Shown piece by piece: positions 34,863-43,337 of a stretch of DNA of 64,000 nt (position 1 is its first letter; each line of letters opens with the position of its first letter). A program made the translations under genes and the position numbers. Where the stretch lies: contig NZ_CP117430.1 in NCBI RefSeq assembly GCF_030687395.1, forward strand, positions 3,348,001 to 3,412,000. The letters run 5' to 3'. The notes beneath the pieces are model-generated. The model did not search any database. It was not told where the DNA came from and worked only from the letters and a program-made list of their open reading frames with translations. Source of the stretch: Pseudomonas wuhanensis. Lineage in GTDB: Bacteria; Pseudomonadota; Gammaproteobacteria; Pseudomonadales; Pseudomonadaceae.

Positions 34863-34954
34863 CTGTGGGAGCGGGCTTGCCCGCGATAGCGGTCTGTCTG
34901 GTACATGGATGTTGGATGTACCGACGCAATCGCGGGCAAGCCCGCTCCCACAGG
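34863..34954. repeat. REP doublet, convergent pair
   Basis: One REP unit containing GAGCGGGCTTGCCCGC in plus orientation (34863-34890) faces its inverse copy (34929-34954), with 38 nt between. The right unit ends directly at the stop codon of the HlyD-type gene. The same units recur at 58221-58314 and 62763-62859. It lies between convergent transcripts. Confidence 0.9.
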
Positions 34955-34955
34955 G

Positions 34956-35921
34956 TTAGTGGGTTACCTTGTTTTCCCGGTTTTCCTCAACGGTCACCGT
35001 GGCCGTGGTCCCGGCACGCAAACGGTTTTTAGCGACATAGTCAGCATCGATCTGAATCCGCACGGGCACCCGTTGCGCCAGCTTCACCCAGGTGTAACTT
35101 GGGTTGATGCTGGCCAGCAGGCGACTGCCGGGGGAGTTCTCGCGGTCGGCGATAGCAAAAGCGATGCTTTGCACGGTGCCGCCGAAGGTCTCGCCGCTCA
35201 TCAACTCGACCCTGACCCGGTCGCCCTCCTCGATTCGCGGCAGCTTTGTTTCTTCAAAGTAGCCGCTGACATAAAACGAGTCGCTATCCACCAGCGCCAA
35301 CAACGCCCCCCCGGCAGTGGCGTAATCGCCCTGGCGAGTCAGCAGGTTGGTCACGTAACCGCTGACAGGCGCAACGACCCGAGTGCGCTGCAAGTCCAGT
35401 TCGGCTTGGGTCAATGCGGCGATCGCCAGTTGCACATTGGCTTGTGCCAGGCCCAGATTGGCCTGATTGCGCAACAGCTCCGCCTGCGCCACCGCCACTT
35501 CGGTACTGGATTTTTCCCATTCTTCGCCGGAGATCGCGAAACCCTGTTTGAGGGTTCGACGGCGACGCTCTTCGCTTTGGCGCTGCCTGAGCAGCGCTTC
35601 GCTGGAGACAATCGTCGCTTCAGACTGGCCCAGTGTGGCTTTTGAGACTTCCACCGCTCGCTTGGCATGCTCCACTGCCAGCGCATAACGAGCCGGGTCG
35701 ATCTCCAGCAGCAACTGGCCTTTCTCGACATGCTGGTTGTCTTGAACACTCAGGCTGACGATGCGCCCCGAGACATCGGCGGACAATGTCACCACATCGG
35801 CACGAACCCGCGCATCCCGAGTCCAGGGCGCGCGAGTGTAATGTTCCCAGGCGAACCAGCCGAGCACGAAGGCCAGCAATACCACCGCCACGGTCACCAG
35901 TCGAGCAAGGATCTTCCTCAA
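34956..35921 (-). CDS. HlyD/EmrA-type membrane fusion protein (AaeA-like)
   Basis: A 321-residue protein with one N-terminal transmembrane helix (LVTVAVVLLAFVLGWFAW), a lipoyl half-motif (VSGRIVSLSVQDNQHVEKGQ), a long coiled-coil hairpin at residues ~75-165, and the second lipoyl half (TRVVAPVSGYVTNLL). This is the adaptor architecture of AaeA, which works with FUSC-type pumps and DUF1656 proteins to export aromatic acids. It is the last gene of a three-gene operon, 4 nt after the DUF1656 gene. The substrate is unknown. Confidence 0.9.
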   Translation of the reverse strand: MRKILARLVTVAVVLLAFVLGWFAWEHYTRAPWTRDARVRADVVTLSADVSGRIVSLSVQDNQHVEKGQLLLEIDPARYALAVEHAKRAVEVSKATLGQSEATIVSSEALLRQRQSEERRRRTLKQGFAISGEEWEKSSTEVAVAQAELLRNQANLGLAQANVQLAIAALTQAELDLQRTRVVAPVSGYVTNLLTRQGDYATAGGALLALVDSDSFYVSGYFEETKLPRIEEGDRVRVELMSGETFGGTVQSIAFAIADRENSPGSRLLASINPSYTWVKLAQRVPVRIQIDADYVAKNRLRAGTTATVTVEENRENKVTH

Positions 35922-35925
35922 AGCA

Positions 35926-36126
35926 TCAAGCTCCCATCACCAGAATCAGCGTCGCGCAAACGCAGGCGTACAACGCGCCTTCGAACAAGGCCTCATGCCA
36001 GACAAAACGCAGCACGCCAACGCGGCGCAAGATCCAGTCCAGCAGCAGGAAAATCGGCAGGGCCAGTAGCAAAGCCTGGGCGATCGGCGGCAAGTAGACA
36101 CCACCCAATTCAAAATCAATGGGCAA
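35926..36126 (-). CDS. DUF1656 small membrane protein (AaeX-like)
   Basis: A 66-residue protein with two hydrophobic helices ([16 protein letters not shown] and [15 protein letters not shown]) and the N-terminal [11 protein letters not shown] pattern of DUF1656. Such proteins occur between FUSC pumps and HlyD adaptors in aromatic-acid efflux operons. The start lies 11 nt inside the FUSC gene. The function of the family is not established. Confidence 0.88.
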   Translation of the reverse strand: MPIDFELGGVYLPPIAQALLLALPIFLLLDWILRRVGVLRFVWHEALFEGALYACVCATLILVMGA

Positions 36127-38263
36127 GGGCTGGCTCTCCTTCCGTTTGGGCGGGTTGAAAGTATTTGCGATGTCGCTCCAGAAACGACACCACGATCAAC
36201 AACGCCACTCGCATCCTGAATACCGACCACAGGTGTTCATGAACGTCTAAATGCAAGTCGTCCATTTCATCGCCCAAGACACGCAAGTTTCCGAGCAGCT
36301 GCTCAAGGTCAATCCCGGGCCGCCCAGAGATCAATCGGCCTGTCTCACGGACGGCAGCCAGCAAACGGTTTTGCTGTTCTGTACTCAGCAATGTGTTGCT
36401 TTGCCCCTGTTGCCTGAGCTGGTTCAAGGCCACACCCAGTGCCATGCAGCCAAGGCTGACTTCGAACAGCTCGCTGGAGTGCTTGTCGTTGGTAGCCGGC
36501 AATAGTCCCAGCATCATGGTCAGGCGATCGACCATACGGCTTTCAAACGTAAATTGCTGTTCATCGGTGGCCGGCGTCTTCAGCAAAGCGTAGACCTGCT
36601 CGCAGTTTTCATTGAACAGCCGGCGCATCCGTAAAACGGGCCTGAACGGGAAAATCAAGGCGTAGACACTGAGCGCCAGCGCGGAAGCGCTGATGTACGC
36701 ACCGGCAAACTCGAACCACTGAATGGCACTGTTTTGGCCGATTTCTGTGTTTTGCGGACCCAGCAACAGAATGGTCGTCAGTCCAAGACCGATGCCTGTG
36801 CCAGTCGTTGCCGGACTGGCCAGCCCCACCGCAACGGCATACAGCAATGGGGCAAGCAACAAGGCGAGTAACTCGAAGTCACTGATCATCGGTATCAGCA
36901 AGAACAGATAGAGCGCCGACACCACCAAGGCCAGAGCCTGCCCCCTGGCAAAGCTTTGCGCGGCCAGCAACGGCCGCGGAAAAGTCGCCATCAGCGAACA
37001 GAGAATCCCCACCACAATCATCCCGCCACGGGCCCCGTCCCAAGCGGTCTCGATCCAGATCAGACCGGCCACCAGCAACGCGGTAAATGCCCGGATTGCA
37101 TTCATTGCCGCCAAAGTGAAGTCCAGATGCAGCGGATTTTCCTGGCCACGGAACACGCAACTGGCTTCACGCCCTTCCTGAATCGCGTCGCTCAGTTCCA
37201 GAATCTGCGCCAGTTGCTCTAGCATCCGTGCCTGCTCCCAACGCAATGCCCAGGCCAATGAACGCAGCGTGGCAGGCATCGTCTCGGTGAGTTGTTCGGC
37301 CTTGTAGGCCTGGTCATCGAAACGCTGTTGCAGCGCGGCGAAATGGTGCCGCTCCTCGCTCGACAGTGAACGCCCTTGCAGGGCTAGTTCATCGAGAAAC
37401 GCCAATTCTTCGGCGCGCAAACGCTGTATCTCTTCCGGCAACGCGCCTTCCCAGCGCTCGGTCAGCAGTTGTCGCTGATGGCGCAAAGCCGTCAACCGCG
37501 AAGTCAGCAGCACCAGTTGATTGCCGAGCAGCTGCACCAGACTATTGGCGCTTCGCAACCGTGGCGCATCGTAATATAAATGCCGACGTACCCCCTCCAG
37601 AGCACTGATTGCGCCGAGCAGCTGCATCTGCCGCCGATGGAAGTCAACCTCGCTTTCTTCGGTTCGAATGACGGCAGCAGCGTGGGTCGCGAGCAGCTTG
37701 ATGACCTGATCGATCTTGGCGAAGTAATCCCGCGCCACAGCTTCCGGCCGCGCCGTGAGAAGGCTGACCACGCACACACAAACCACCGCCAAAAGCGTCT
37801 CGGTCACACGAGTGACGGCCAGCAGGAACGTACCTTCCTGATCGGGCACCGCCAGCAGCGCCACCACCACCGCCGTGTACCCGCTCAGAACAAAGGCCTG
37901 GGAACTGGTGTAGCGCAACAACGTGCCGCCGGCGGTACAGAATGCCAACCACAAGGCCAGAGTGAGGATGAAAGGCTGGGGCGCCTGGGGAAAGATCGCC
38001 ATGATCAATACCGCCACGACTGCTCCGAACGTGGTGCCGATGACTTGGCCGAAACTTCGGGCCAGGGCCATGCCACCCAGTGGCTGGCTGACGATGATCA
38101 CCGCCATGATCGACCACTTGGGCTGTTCGAGGTCGAACAGGAAGGCCAGATACAATGTCAGCAGCCCCGCCACAATGGTCCTCAGGGCGAACAGCAGCAC
38201 CTCTCTTCCGGGGTTGAGTATCGCCTTGAAATATAGAAGCAGTGATTGCATGGGAGCGCTCAT
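36116..38263 (-). CDS. FUSC-family inner-membrane efflux transporter (AaeB-like)
   Basis: A 715-residue protein with two blocks of about six transmembrane helices each (residues ~20-180 and ~375-520), each followed by a soluble region, the fusaric-acid-resistance/AaeB layout. Typical phrases are [21 protein letters not shown] in the first block and [18 protein letters not shown] in the second. The start at 38263 ([12 protein letters not shown]) is chosen for its GGAGATGACTCA leader; earlier ATGs at 38290 and 38398 are in frame. It heads the FUSC-DUF1656-HlyD operon and probably exports aromatic or weak-acid compounds. Confidence 0.88.
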   Translation of the reverse strand: MSAPMQSLLLYFKAILNPGREVLLFALRTIVAGLLTLYLAFLFDLEQPKWSIMAVIIVSQPLGGMALARSFGQVIGTTFGAVVAVLIMAIFPQAPQPFILTLALWLAFCTAGGTLLRYTSSQAFVLSGYTAVVVALLAVPDQEGTFLLAVTRVTETLLAVVCVCVVSLLTARPEAVARDYFAKIDQVIKLLATHAAAVIRTEESEVDFHRRQMQLLGAISALEGVRRHLYYDAPRLRSANSLVQLLGNQLVLLTSRLTALRHQRQLLTERWEGALPEEIQRLRAEELAFLDELALQGRSLSSEERHHFAALQQRFDDQAYKAEQLTETMPATLRSLAWALRWEQARMLEQLAQILELSDAIQEGREASCVFRGQENPLHLDFTLAAMNAIRAFTALLVAGLIWIETAWDGARGGMIVVGILCSLMATFPRPLLAAQSFARGQALALVVSALYLFLLIPMISDFELLALLLAPLLYAVAVGLASPATTGTGIGLGLTTILLLGPQNTEIGQNSAIQWFEFAGAYISASALALSVYALIFPFRPVLRMRRLFNENCEQVYALLKTPATDEQQFTFESRMVDRLTMMLGLLPATNDKHSSELFEVSLGCMALGVALNQLRQQGQSNTLLSTEQQNRLLAAVRETGRLISGRPGIDLEQLLGNLRVLGDEMDDLHLDVHEHLWSVFRMRVALLIVVSFLERHRKYFQPAQTEGEPALAH

Positions 38264-38508
38264 TGAGTCATCTCCAGCAAGCGTAGTCATTGCTTCAATG
38301 CCTCGACAGGTTTCAATGTCGACAAAACCTGTAGGCAACATCTGTGCGCATGCTGGAGCGCGAAGTGCCGGCAGCGCTGGGGCAAACCGAGTTGCCACCC
38401 GCCCTTGAGCCCGTCGACTACGTGCTGAACCAAGCTTGGGTTTGACTCACAGCCCGGCCTGACCGAAGCTGGTGGCTTTGCAAAAGCCTGCCAGCCCCGG
38501 ATTCCTGC

Positions 38509-39564
38509 ATGCCTCAGTCCCGCCGCTACTTGCTCATCAGCCTCTGCGTATTGCTCGCCCTCGCTCTCGCCTGGTTTTTTCTGCGCAGCACGACGCCTGT
38601 GGTGCCGGCGGCGATCAAGCATGGCTACAGCGAAGCGCTGGCCCAGGCACGCGCGGGTCAACCGGGGGCGGCGCGGGTGCTTTACCAGCAATTGGGCCGC
38701 CCTGATCTGTCGGCCAAGCGCCGCGTCTGGCTGCATGCCGAACTGCCCAATTATCCGAGCCCCCAAGCCCTGAAGCTCGCGGATGCGGACCTGCAACATC
38801 CCTCGGCGGATGTGCGCATTGCAGCGATCAAAAGCATCAGCGGGCTGGTACCCAGTGGGCAGCGCAGTCTGTTGCTGGGGCCCTTGCTCGATGACAGCGA
38901 CCCCAGTGTCCGGTTTGCGGCGGTCAATGCCTTATTGGGTCTGACGCCGGATGAACTGGGGTTGTACTTCGGCCCCTTGGAACAAGCTATCGATGCCTGG
39001 GAACAGCTCCTCAAGCGTCAGCCGGAAAGCGCCGAAACCCAGTATCAATTGGCGCGCCTGCACTTGCACAATGCCGAGCTGAAGAACGCGCAGCAGGCCT
39101 TGGAGCGCACGTTGCAACTGGCGCCCGGCAACCTGCCGGCACTGGTGATGCAAATCGAAGTGCTGGATAAACAGGGCCAAAGCGATGCCGCCAGGCAATT
39201 GTTGGCGAAACAGTTAAAAGCCCAGCCTGACTCGGCCTACCTGCAACATGCGTTGGGGCTCTGGTTGCTGCATCACGGGCAAAGTGAGTTCGCCCTGCTC
39301 GGGCTGTCCAAAGCCGTGGAGCTTGAGCCGGACAACAAGGATTACCGCTACGACCTGGCGACTACGCTGCATAGCGAGAAGGAGCTGGAAGCGGCGCAGA
39401 ACCAACTGCAGGAAATCGTTCAGCGCCACCCGGCCGATCGCAAGGCGCGCGTGCTGCTGATCAACTACTGGAAGGAAAGCGGACAGTTGCAGAACGTGCA
39501 GATATTGCTGGCACAGCTGGAACAGCTCAATCCGGATGATCCGGCGTTGCAGCAAGGTCTGTAA
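38509..39564 (+). CDS. Membrane-anchored HEAT/TPR repeat protein
   Basis: A 351-residue protein with one N-terminal membrane anchor (residues ~7-25, LLISLCVLLALALAWFFL) and a linker. A HEAT-like section follows at about 85-150, with paired lines such as DVRIAAIKSISGLV and SVRFAAVNALLGLTPDEL. Tetratricopeptide repeats run from about 165 to 345 (PESAETQYQLARLHLHNAELKNAQQAL and following). It is probably a scaffold facing the periplasm or cytoplasm; no enzyme motif is visible. It lies 131 nt before the KaiC-like gene on the same strand and is divergent from the FUSC operon. The function is not recognised. Confidence 0.8.
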   Translation: MPQSRRYLLISLCVLLALALAWFFLRSTTPVVPAAIKHGYSEALAQARAGQPGAARVLYQQLGRPDLSAKRRVWLHAELPNYPSPQALKLADADLQHPSADVRIAAIKSISGLVPSGQRSLLLGPLLDDSDPSVRFAAVNALLGLTPDELGLYFGPLEQAIDAWEQLLKRQPESAETQYQLARLHLHNAELKNAQQALERTLQLAPGNLPALVMQIEVLDKQGQSDAARQLLAKQLKAQPDSAYLQHALGLWLLHHGQSEFALLGLSKAVELEPDNKDYRYDLATTLHSEKELEAAQNQLQEIVQRHPADRKARVLLINYWKESGQLQNVQILLAQLEQLNPDDPALQQGL

Positions 39565-39695
39565 ACGATCGCTCTGCTACAAATCAGAGCAAGAAAAGGT
39601 TGAACCGCCGTCTCGACAAAAGGTCAAGTGATCAGGCAGTCCACTCAGGCTCCAAGCCTGCCGCCTCGCCTCCCTTAGTCACGAGAGGGCATTTC

Positions 39696-41198
39696 TTGTC
39701 TACGTCTAACGAGTTGATCAGTGCAAAAGCCGCCACCGGCATTGAAGGTCTGGATGACATCCTGGCCGGTGGATTGTCCCGCGGCCACGTGTTCTTGCTG
39801 GAGGGTGAACCCGGAACCGGCAAAACCACCGTCGCTTTGCATTTTCTGTTGGCTGGCGCCCGTGCTGGCGAGCGCTCGTTGTACATCACCTTGTCGGAAA
39901 CCGAGCGCGAGCTGCGCCAAGGGGCGTTGTCCCACGGGTGGGAGCTGGATGAGAACATCCACATCTTCGAGCTGACGCCGCCGGAAAGCCTGCTCAATGC
40001 CGAGCATCAACAGAGTCTGCTGTACTCCTCGGACCTGGAGCTGGGCGAAGCCACCAAACAGATTTTCGAAGCGGTCGAACGGGTCAAACCGACTCGCGTA
40101 GTGGTCGACAGCCTGTCCGAAATCCGCCTGTTGGCCCAAAGCTCTTTGCGCTACCGCCGGCAGATTCTGGCCATCAAGCATTACTTCGTGCGCTACCAGG
40201 CCACGGTACTGCTGCTGGATGACCTGACCACCGAAGCCCTCGACAAAACCGTGCACAGCGTGGCCCACGGGGTGATTCGTCTCGAAGAATTGACGCCTAA
40301 CTACGGTGCCGAACGCCGGCGCATCCGCGTGGTGAAGTATCGCGGTCAGAAGTACCGGGGCGGTTTCCATGATTTCACCATCATGGGTGACGGCGTACAT
40401 GTATTCCCACGCCTGGTGGCGGCCGAACATCGCGGGCGTTATACACGCCAGCAGTTAACCAGTGGCATCCCGGAAATGGATGCCCTGCTCGGTGGCGGTA
40501 TCGAGACAGGCTCCAGCACCCTGATCCTCGGCCCGGCCGGTACCGGCAAATCACTGATCTCGATGGTCTTCGCCGCTGCGGCGGTGGCCCGTGGCGAAAA
40601 GGCCGCGCTGTTCATTTTCGATGAAGAGCTGGGGTTGCTGTTCGAGCGCATGAAAAACATCGGCATCGACCTGAAGGCCCTGGAAGACACCGGCAACCTG
40701 CTGATCGAGCAAGTGGATGCCGCCGAGTTGTCCCCGGGCGAGTTCTCCCACCGAGTTCGCCGTTGTGTCGATGAGGGCCCTATCAAAACCGTGGTGATCG
40801 ACAGTATCAACGGCTATCAGGCGGCGATGCCCGAGGAAAATGCCCTGGTGCTGCACATGCATGAGTTGCTGCTGTACCTCAATCGCCAAGGTGCCGCGAC
40901 ATTCATGACCGTCGCCCAACATGGGCTGGTCGGTGACATGCAGGCCCCCGTCGACATTACCTATCTGGCCGACACCGTCATTCTGTTGCGCTACTTCGAA
41001 GCCCTGGGCAAGGTTCGCCGGGCGATCTCGATCATCAAGAAACGTACCGGCAGCCACGAATCGACCATTCGCGAGTACCGCATCAGCAGCCAGGGCATGA
41101 CCATCGGTGAACCACTGGATGCTTTTCAGGGTGTATTGCGTGGCGTGCCAACTTACTTGGGCGCGAGCAATCCGCTGCTTAAGGAAGATGTCCAGTGA
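39696..41198 (+). CDS. KaiC-like double-domain RecA-type ATPase
   Basis: A 500-residue protein with two KaiC domains. Domain I has the P-loop GEPGTGKTT at residues 37-45 and Walker B VVVDSLSEI. Domain II has GPAGTGKSL at 279-287, acidic pair FDEELG and Walker B VVIDSINGY. At the position of the cyanobacterial phospho-sites Ser431/Thr432 it has Thr422-Tyr423 (VDITYLADTVILL). No KaiA or KaiB gene is nearby. The start is TTG at 39696, chosen for GAGAGGG 6 nt upstream and because homology begins there; an in-frame extension to 39600 lacks support. The stop overlaps the start of a histidine kinase as GTGA, so the two are probably co-translated and act together. A stress- or energy-linked signalling role is likely; circadian timing is not implied. 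Confidence 0.9.
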   Translation: MSTSNELISAKAATGIEGLDDILAGGLSRGHVFLLEGEPGTGKTTVALHFLLAGARAGERSLYITLSETERELRQGALSHGWELDENIHIFELTPPESLLNAEHQQSLLYSSDLELGEATKQIFEAVERVKPTRVVVDSLSEIRLLAQSSLRYRRQILAIKHYFVRYQATVLLLDDLTTEALDKTVHSVAHGVIRLEELTPNYGAERRRIRVVKYRGQKYRGGFHDFTIMGDGVHVFPRLVAAEHRGRYTRQQLTSGIPEMDALLGGGIETGSSTLILGPAGTGKSLISMVFAAAAVARGEKAALFIFDEELGLLFERMKNIGIDLKALEDTGNLLIEQVDAAELSPGEFSHRVRRCVDEGPIKTVVIDSINGYQAAMPEENALVLHMHELLLYLNRQGAATFMTVAQHGLVGDMQAPVDITYLADTVILLRYFEALGKVRRAISIIKKRTGSHESTIREYRISSQGMTIGEPLDAFQGVLRGVPTYLGASNPLLKEDVQ

Positions 41199-42865
41199 CG
41201 GCCATGGAGGCAATGTCCGAGCGTGCGATTATTCTTGCGCCGCTGGGCCGCGACAGCCAGATCGCTCTGATGATGCTCAACGAGGCAGGGTTCGAGGGGG
41301 TCATCACCCGCGATCTGGGTGCGTTGTGCAACGAACTGTCGCTGGGTGCCGGCCTGCTGGTGATTGCTTCCGAGGCCTTGTTGGGCGCAAACCTTGAACC
41401 GCTGCTGGGTCTGATCGAGCAGCAACCGGCGTGGTCGGATCTGCCGATCGTACTGCTGACCCACCACGGTGGCCCGGAGCAGAACCCTGCGTCGCGGCTC
41501 GGTTTGCAGTTGGGCAACGTGACCTTTCTCGAGCGGCCGTTTCATCCGGTCACGCTGATCAGTCTGGTCACCACAGCGTTACGTGGGCGACGACGCCAGT
41601 ATGAGGCCAGGGACCGGTTGATTGATCTGAGCCAAAGCGAACTGCGTCTGCAAAATACCCTGGAAACCCTCGAACAACAGGTCGAGGAACGCACCGCGCA
41701 ATTGCGTCACAACGAAGAGGTCCTCAGGCAGTCGCAGAAAATGGAAGCGGTCGGTCAACTCACCGGCGGTATTGCCCACGACTTCAACAACATGCTGACC
41801 GGTATTATCGGCAGTCTCGAGCTTCTGCGCCGGCGTCTGGCCCGGGGACGCACCGAGGACCTGGACAGCCTGATCGATCTTGGGGTGACCTCAGCCAACC
41901 GTGCAGCGGGCCTGACGCATCGTCTGCTGGCGTTCTCCCGACGCCAGTCGCTGGATTCAAAACCCGTGCAAATGAATACCCTGGTGGTATCCATGGGTGA
42001 ACTGTTGCAGCGCAGCATCAACGAAAGCATTCACCTGGAAATGCAACTGGACGAGCAACTGTGGGTGGCCGAGGCCGACCCCAACCAACTCGAAAGCGCC
42101 CTGCTCAACCTGGTGCTCAACGCCCGGGATGCCATGCCCGACGGCGGAAAGCTGCTGGTCAAAACCTCCAATCAGCATCTGGATACGGGGTTCACCGAGG
42201 CCCACAGCAATCTGCAACCGGGCGATTACATTGCCCTGAGCGTCACCGATACCGGTTACGGTATGCCGCAAAGCACCATCAACCGGGCCTTTGATCCTTT
42301 CTTCACGACCAAACCCATCGGCCAGGGCACAGGCCTGGGTTTGTCGATGATTTATGGTTTCAGCAAACAGTCCGGCGGACACGTCAGCATTGACAGTGAA
42401 GTCGGGAACGGCACCACGGTCAGCCTGTTTTTGCCGCGTTTCAGCGGGGAACTGCTCCAGGACACCCCAGTCGATACCCAACACACCCCTTTCGCCCGGG
42501 ACGGCGAAACCGTGCTGATCGTCGAGGACGACCCCGCCGTGCGAGTCCTGGTCAGCACCGTATTGAGTGAATTGGGCTACGCCTTCGTTGAAGCGAGCGA
42601 TGCCGACAGCGCCGTGCCGATTCTCGACTCCGACCAGCGAATCGACCTGTTGATCAGCGACGTGGGCCTGCCGGGCATGAACGGCCGGCAACTGGCGGAA
42701 ATCGGTCGGCAGTATCGGCCTGATCTCAAGGTATTGTTCATCACCGGGTATGCGGAACACGCAGCGGTGCGCGGGGGTTTTCTTGATCCCGGCATGCAGA
42801 TGATCACCAAGCCGTTCACCTTCGATTTGTTGACGGCGAAGGTGCGGGAAATGATCAGAACCTGA
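41195..42865 (+). CDS. Hybrid histidine kinase with N-terminal pseudo-receiver and C-terminal receiver
   Basis: A 556-residue soluble protein. Residues ~1-125 resemble a response-regulator fold, but the usual phospho-Asp position reads LVIASEA and the usual Lys-Pro reads FLERPFHP, so it looks like a pseudo-receiver. A coiled coil leads to the HisKA/HATPase module with AVGQLTGGIAHDFNNMLTGI (phospho-His), LLNLVLNARDAM (N box) and GQGTGLGLSMIYGF (G box). The C-terminal receiver has LLISDVGLPGMNG (phospho-Asp) and TKPF. The GTG start at 41195 overlaps the KaiC-like stop and follows AAGGAAG; ATGs at 41204 and 41213 are alternatives. It likely senses the state of the KaiC-like partner. Confidence 0.9.
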   Translation: MTAMEAMSERAIILAPLGRDSQIALMMLNEAGFEGVITRDLGALCNELSLGAGLLVIASEALLGANLEPLLGLIEQQPAWSDLPIVLLTHHGGPEQNPASRLGLQLGNVTFLERPFHPVTLISLVTTALRGRRRQYEARDRLIDLSQSELRLQNTLETLEQQVEERTAQLRHNEEVLRQSQKMEAVGQLTGGIAHDFNNMLTGIIGSLELLRRRLARGRTEDLDSLIDLGVTSANRAAGLTHRLLAFSRRQSLDSKPVQMNTLVVSMGELLQRSINESIHLEMQLDEQLWVAEADPNQLESALLNLVLNARDAMPDGGKLLVKTSNQHLDTGFTEAHSNLQPGDYIALSVTDTGYGMPQSTINRAFDPFFTTKPIGQGTGLGLSMIYGFSKQSGGHVSIDSEVGNGTTVSLFLPRFSGELLQDTPVDTQHTPFARDGETVLIVEDDPAVRVLVSTVLSELGYAFVEASDADSAVPILDSDQRIDLLISDVGLPGMNGRQLAEIGRQYRPDLKVLFITGYAEHAAVRGGFLDPGMQMITKPFTFDLLTAKVREMIRT

Positions 42866-42880
42866 GGGATGCTTGCGTAG

Positions 42881-42917
42881 GAGCTGCCGTGCGGTCAACA
42901 ACCGCCGACGCAGCTTC
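42881..42917. repeat. REP-like hairpin between convergent signalling operons
   Basis: GAGCTGC...GCGGT pairs with ACCGC...GCAGCTTC around a short CAACA loop, between the end of the hybrid kinase and the end of the facing receiver gene, whose stop codon it overlaps. There is no T-run on either strand. It could serve as a bidirectional transcript end or stability element. Confidence 0.5.
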
Positions 42918-43293
42918 AGGAGAGCAGGTCCTGCATGATCTTTTGCAACACATCCAGATCGAACGGCTTGGCCAGGATCGGGGCTTTGCGGGTGATCGGG
43001 CTGTCTGTCTCGCGAATTTCCTGCGGATAACCGCTGATGAAGATCACCTTGAGCTCCGGTCGCAGCTTCACGGCGGGTTCGGCGATCTGTACGCCAGAGA
43101 TTCCCCCCGGCAAGCGGAAGTCGGTGATCATCATGTCCAGATGCGGTTTGCTCGCCAGAATTTCAAAGGCCTGCTCGCCGTTTTCGGCTTGCAGCACCCG
43201 GTAACCCTCACCCGACAAATAAGCAGACAGCACCATCAAGATCGAAGGGTCATCCTCGACGATCAGTACCACATCTTGTGCATCTTCACTCAT
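42916..43293 (-). CDS. Single-domain response regulator
   Basis: A 125-residue stand-alone receiver domain: acidic pair VEDDP, phospho-Asp in MMITDFRLPGG, Thr/Ser position FISGYP, Lys in LAKPFDLD. The start at 43293 is preceded by AAAGG at good distance; a GTG at 43341 that overlaps the upstream stop would add 16 residues. It has no output domain, so it likely passes phosphate on or acts by protein binding. It is the last gene of the four-gene minus-strand operon. Confidence 0.9.
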   Translation of the reverse strand: MSEDAQDVVLIVEDDPSILMVLSAYLSGEGYRVLQAENGEQAFEILASKPHLDMMITDFRLPGGISGVQIAEPAVKLRPELKVIFISGYPQEIRETDSPITRKAPILAKPFDLDVLQKIMQDLLS

Positions 43294-43337
43294 GGAAAAC
43301 CTTTGTTCGATCAATAGCTGCTGATACGACCGTGCGG

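Noticed and set aside
39696..42865. Circadian clock operon
   Set aside because: KaiC-like domains are present, but kaiA and kaiB are absent and the phospho-site pair differs. Only a KaiC-like signalling role can be supported.
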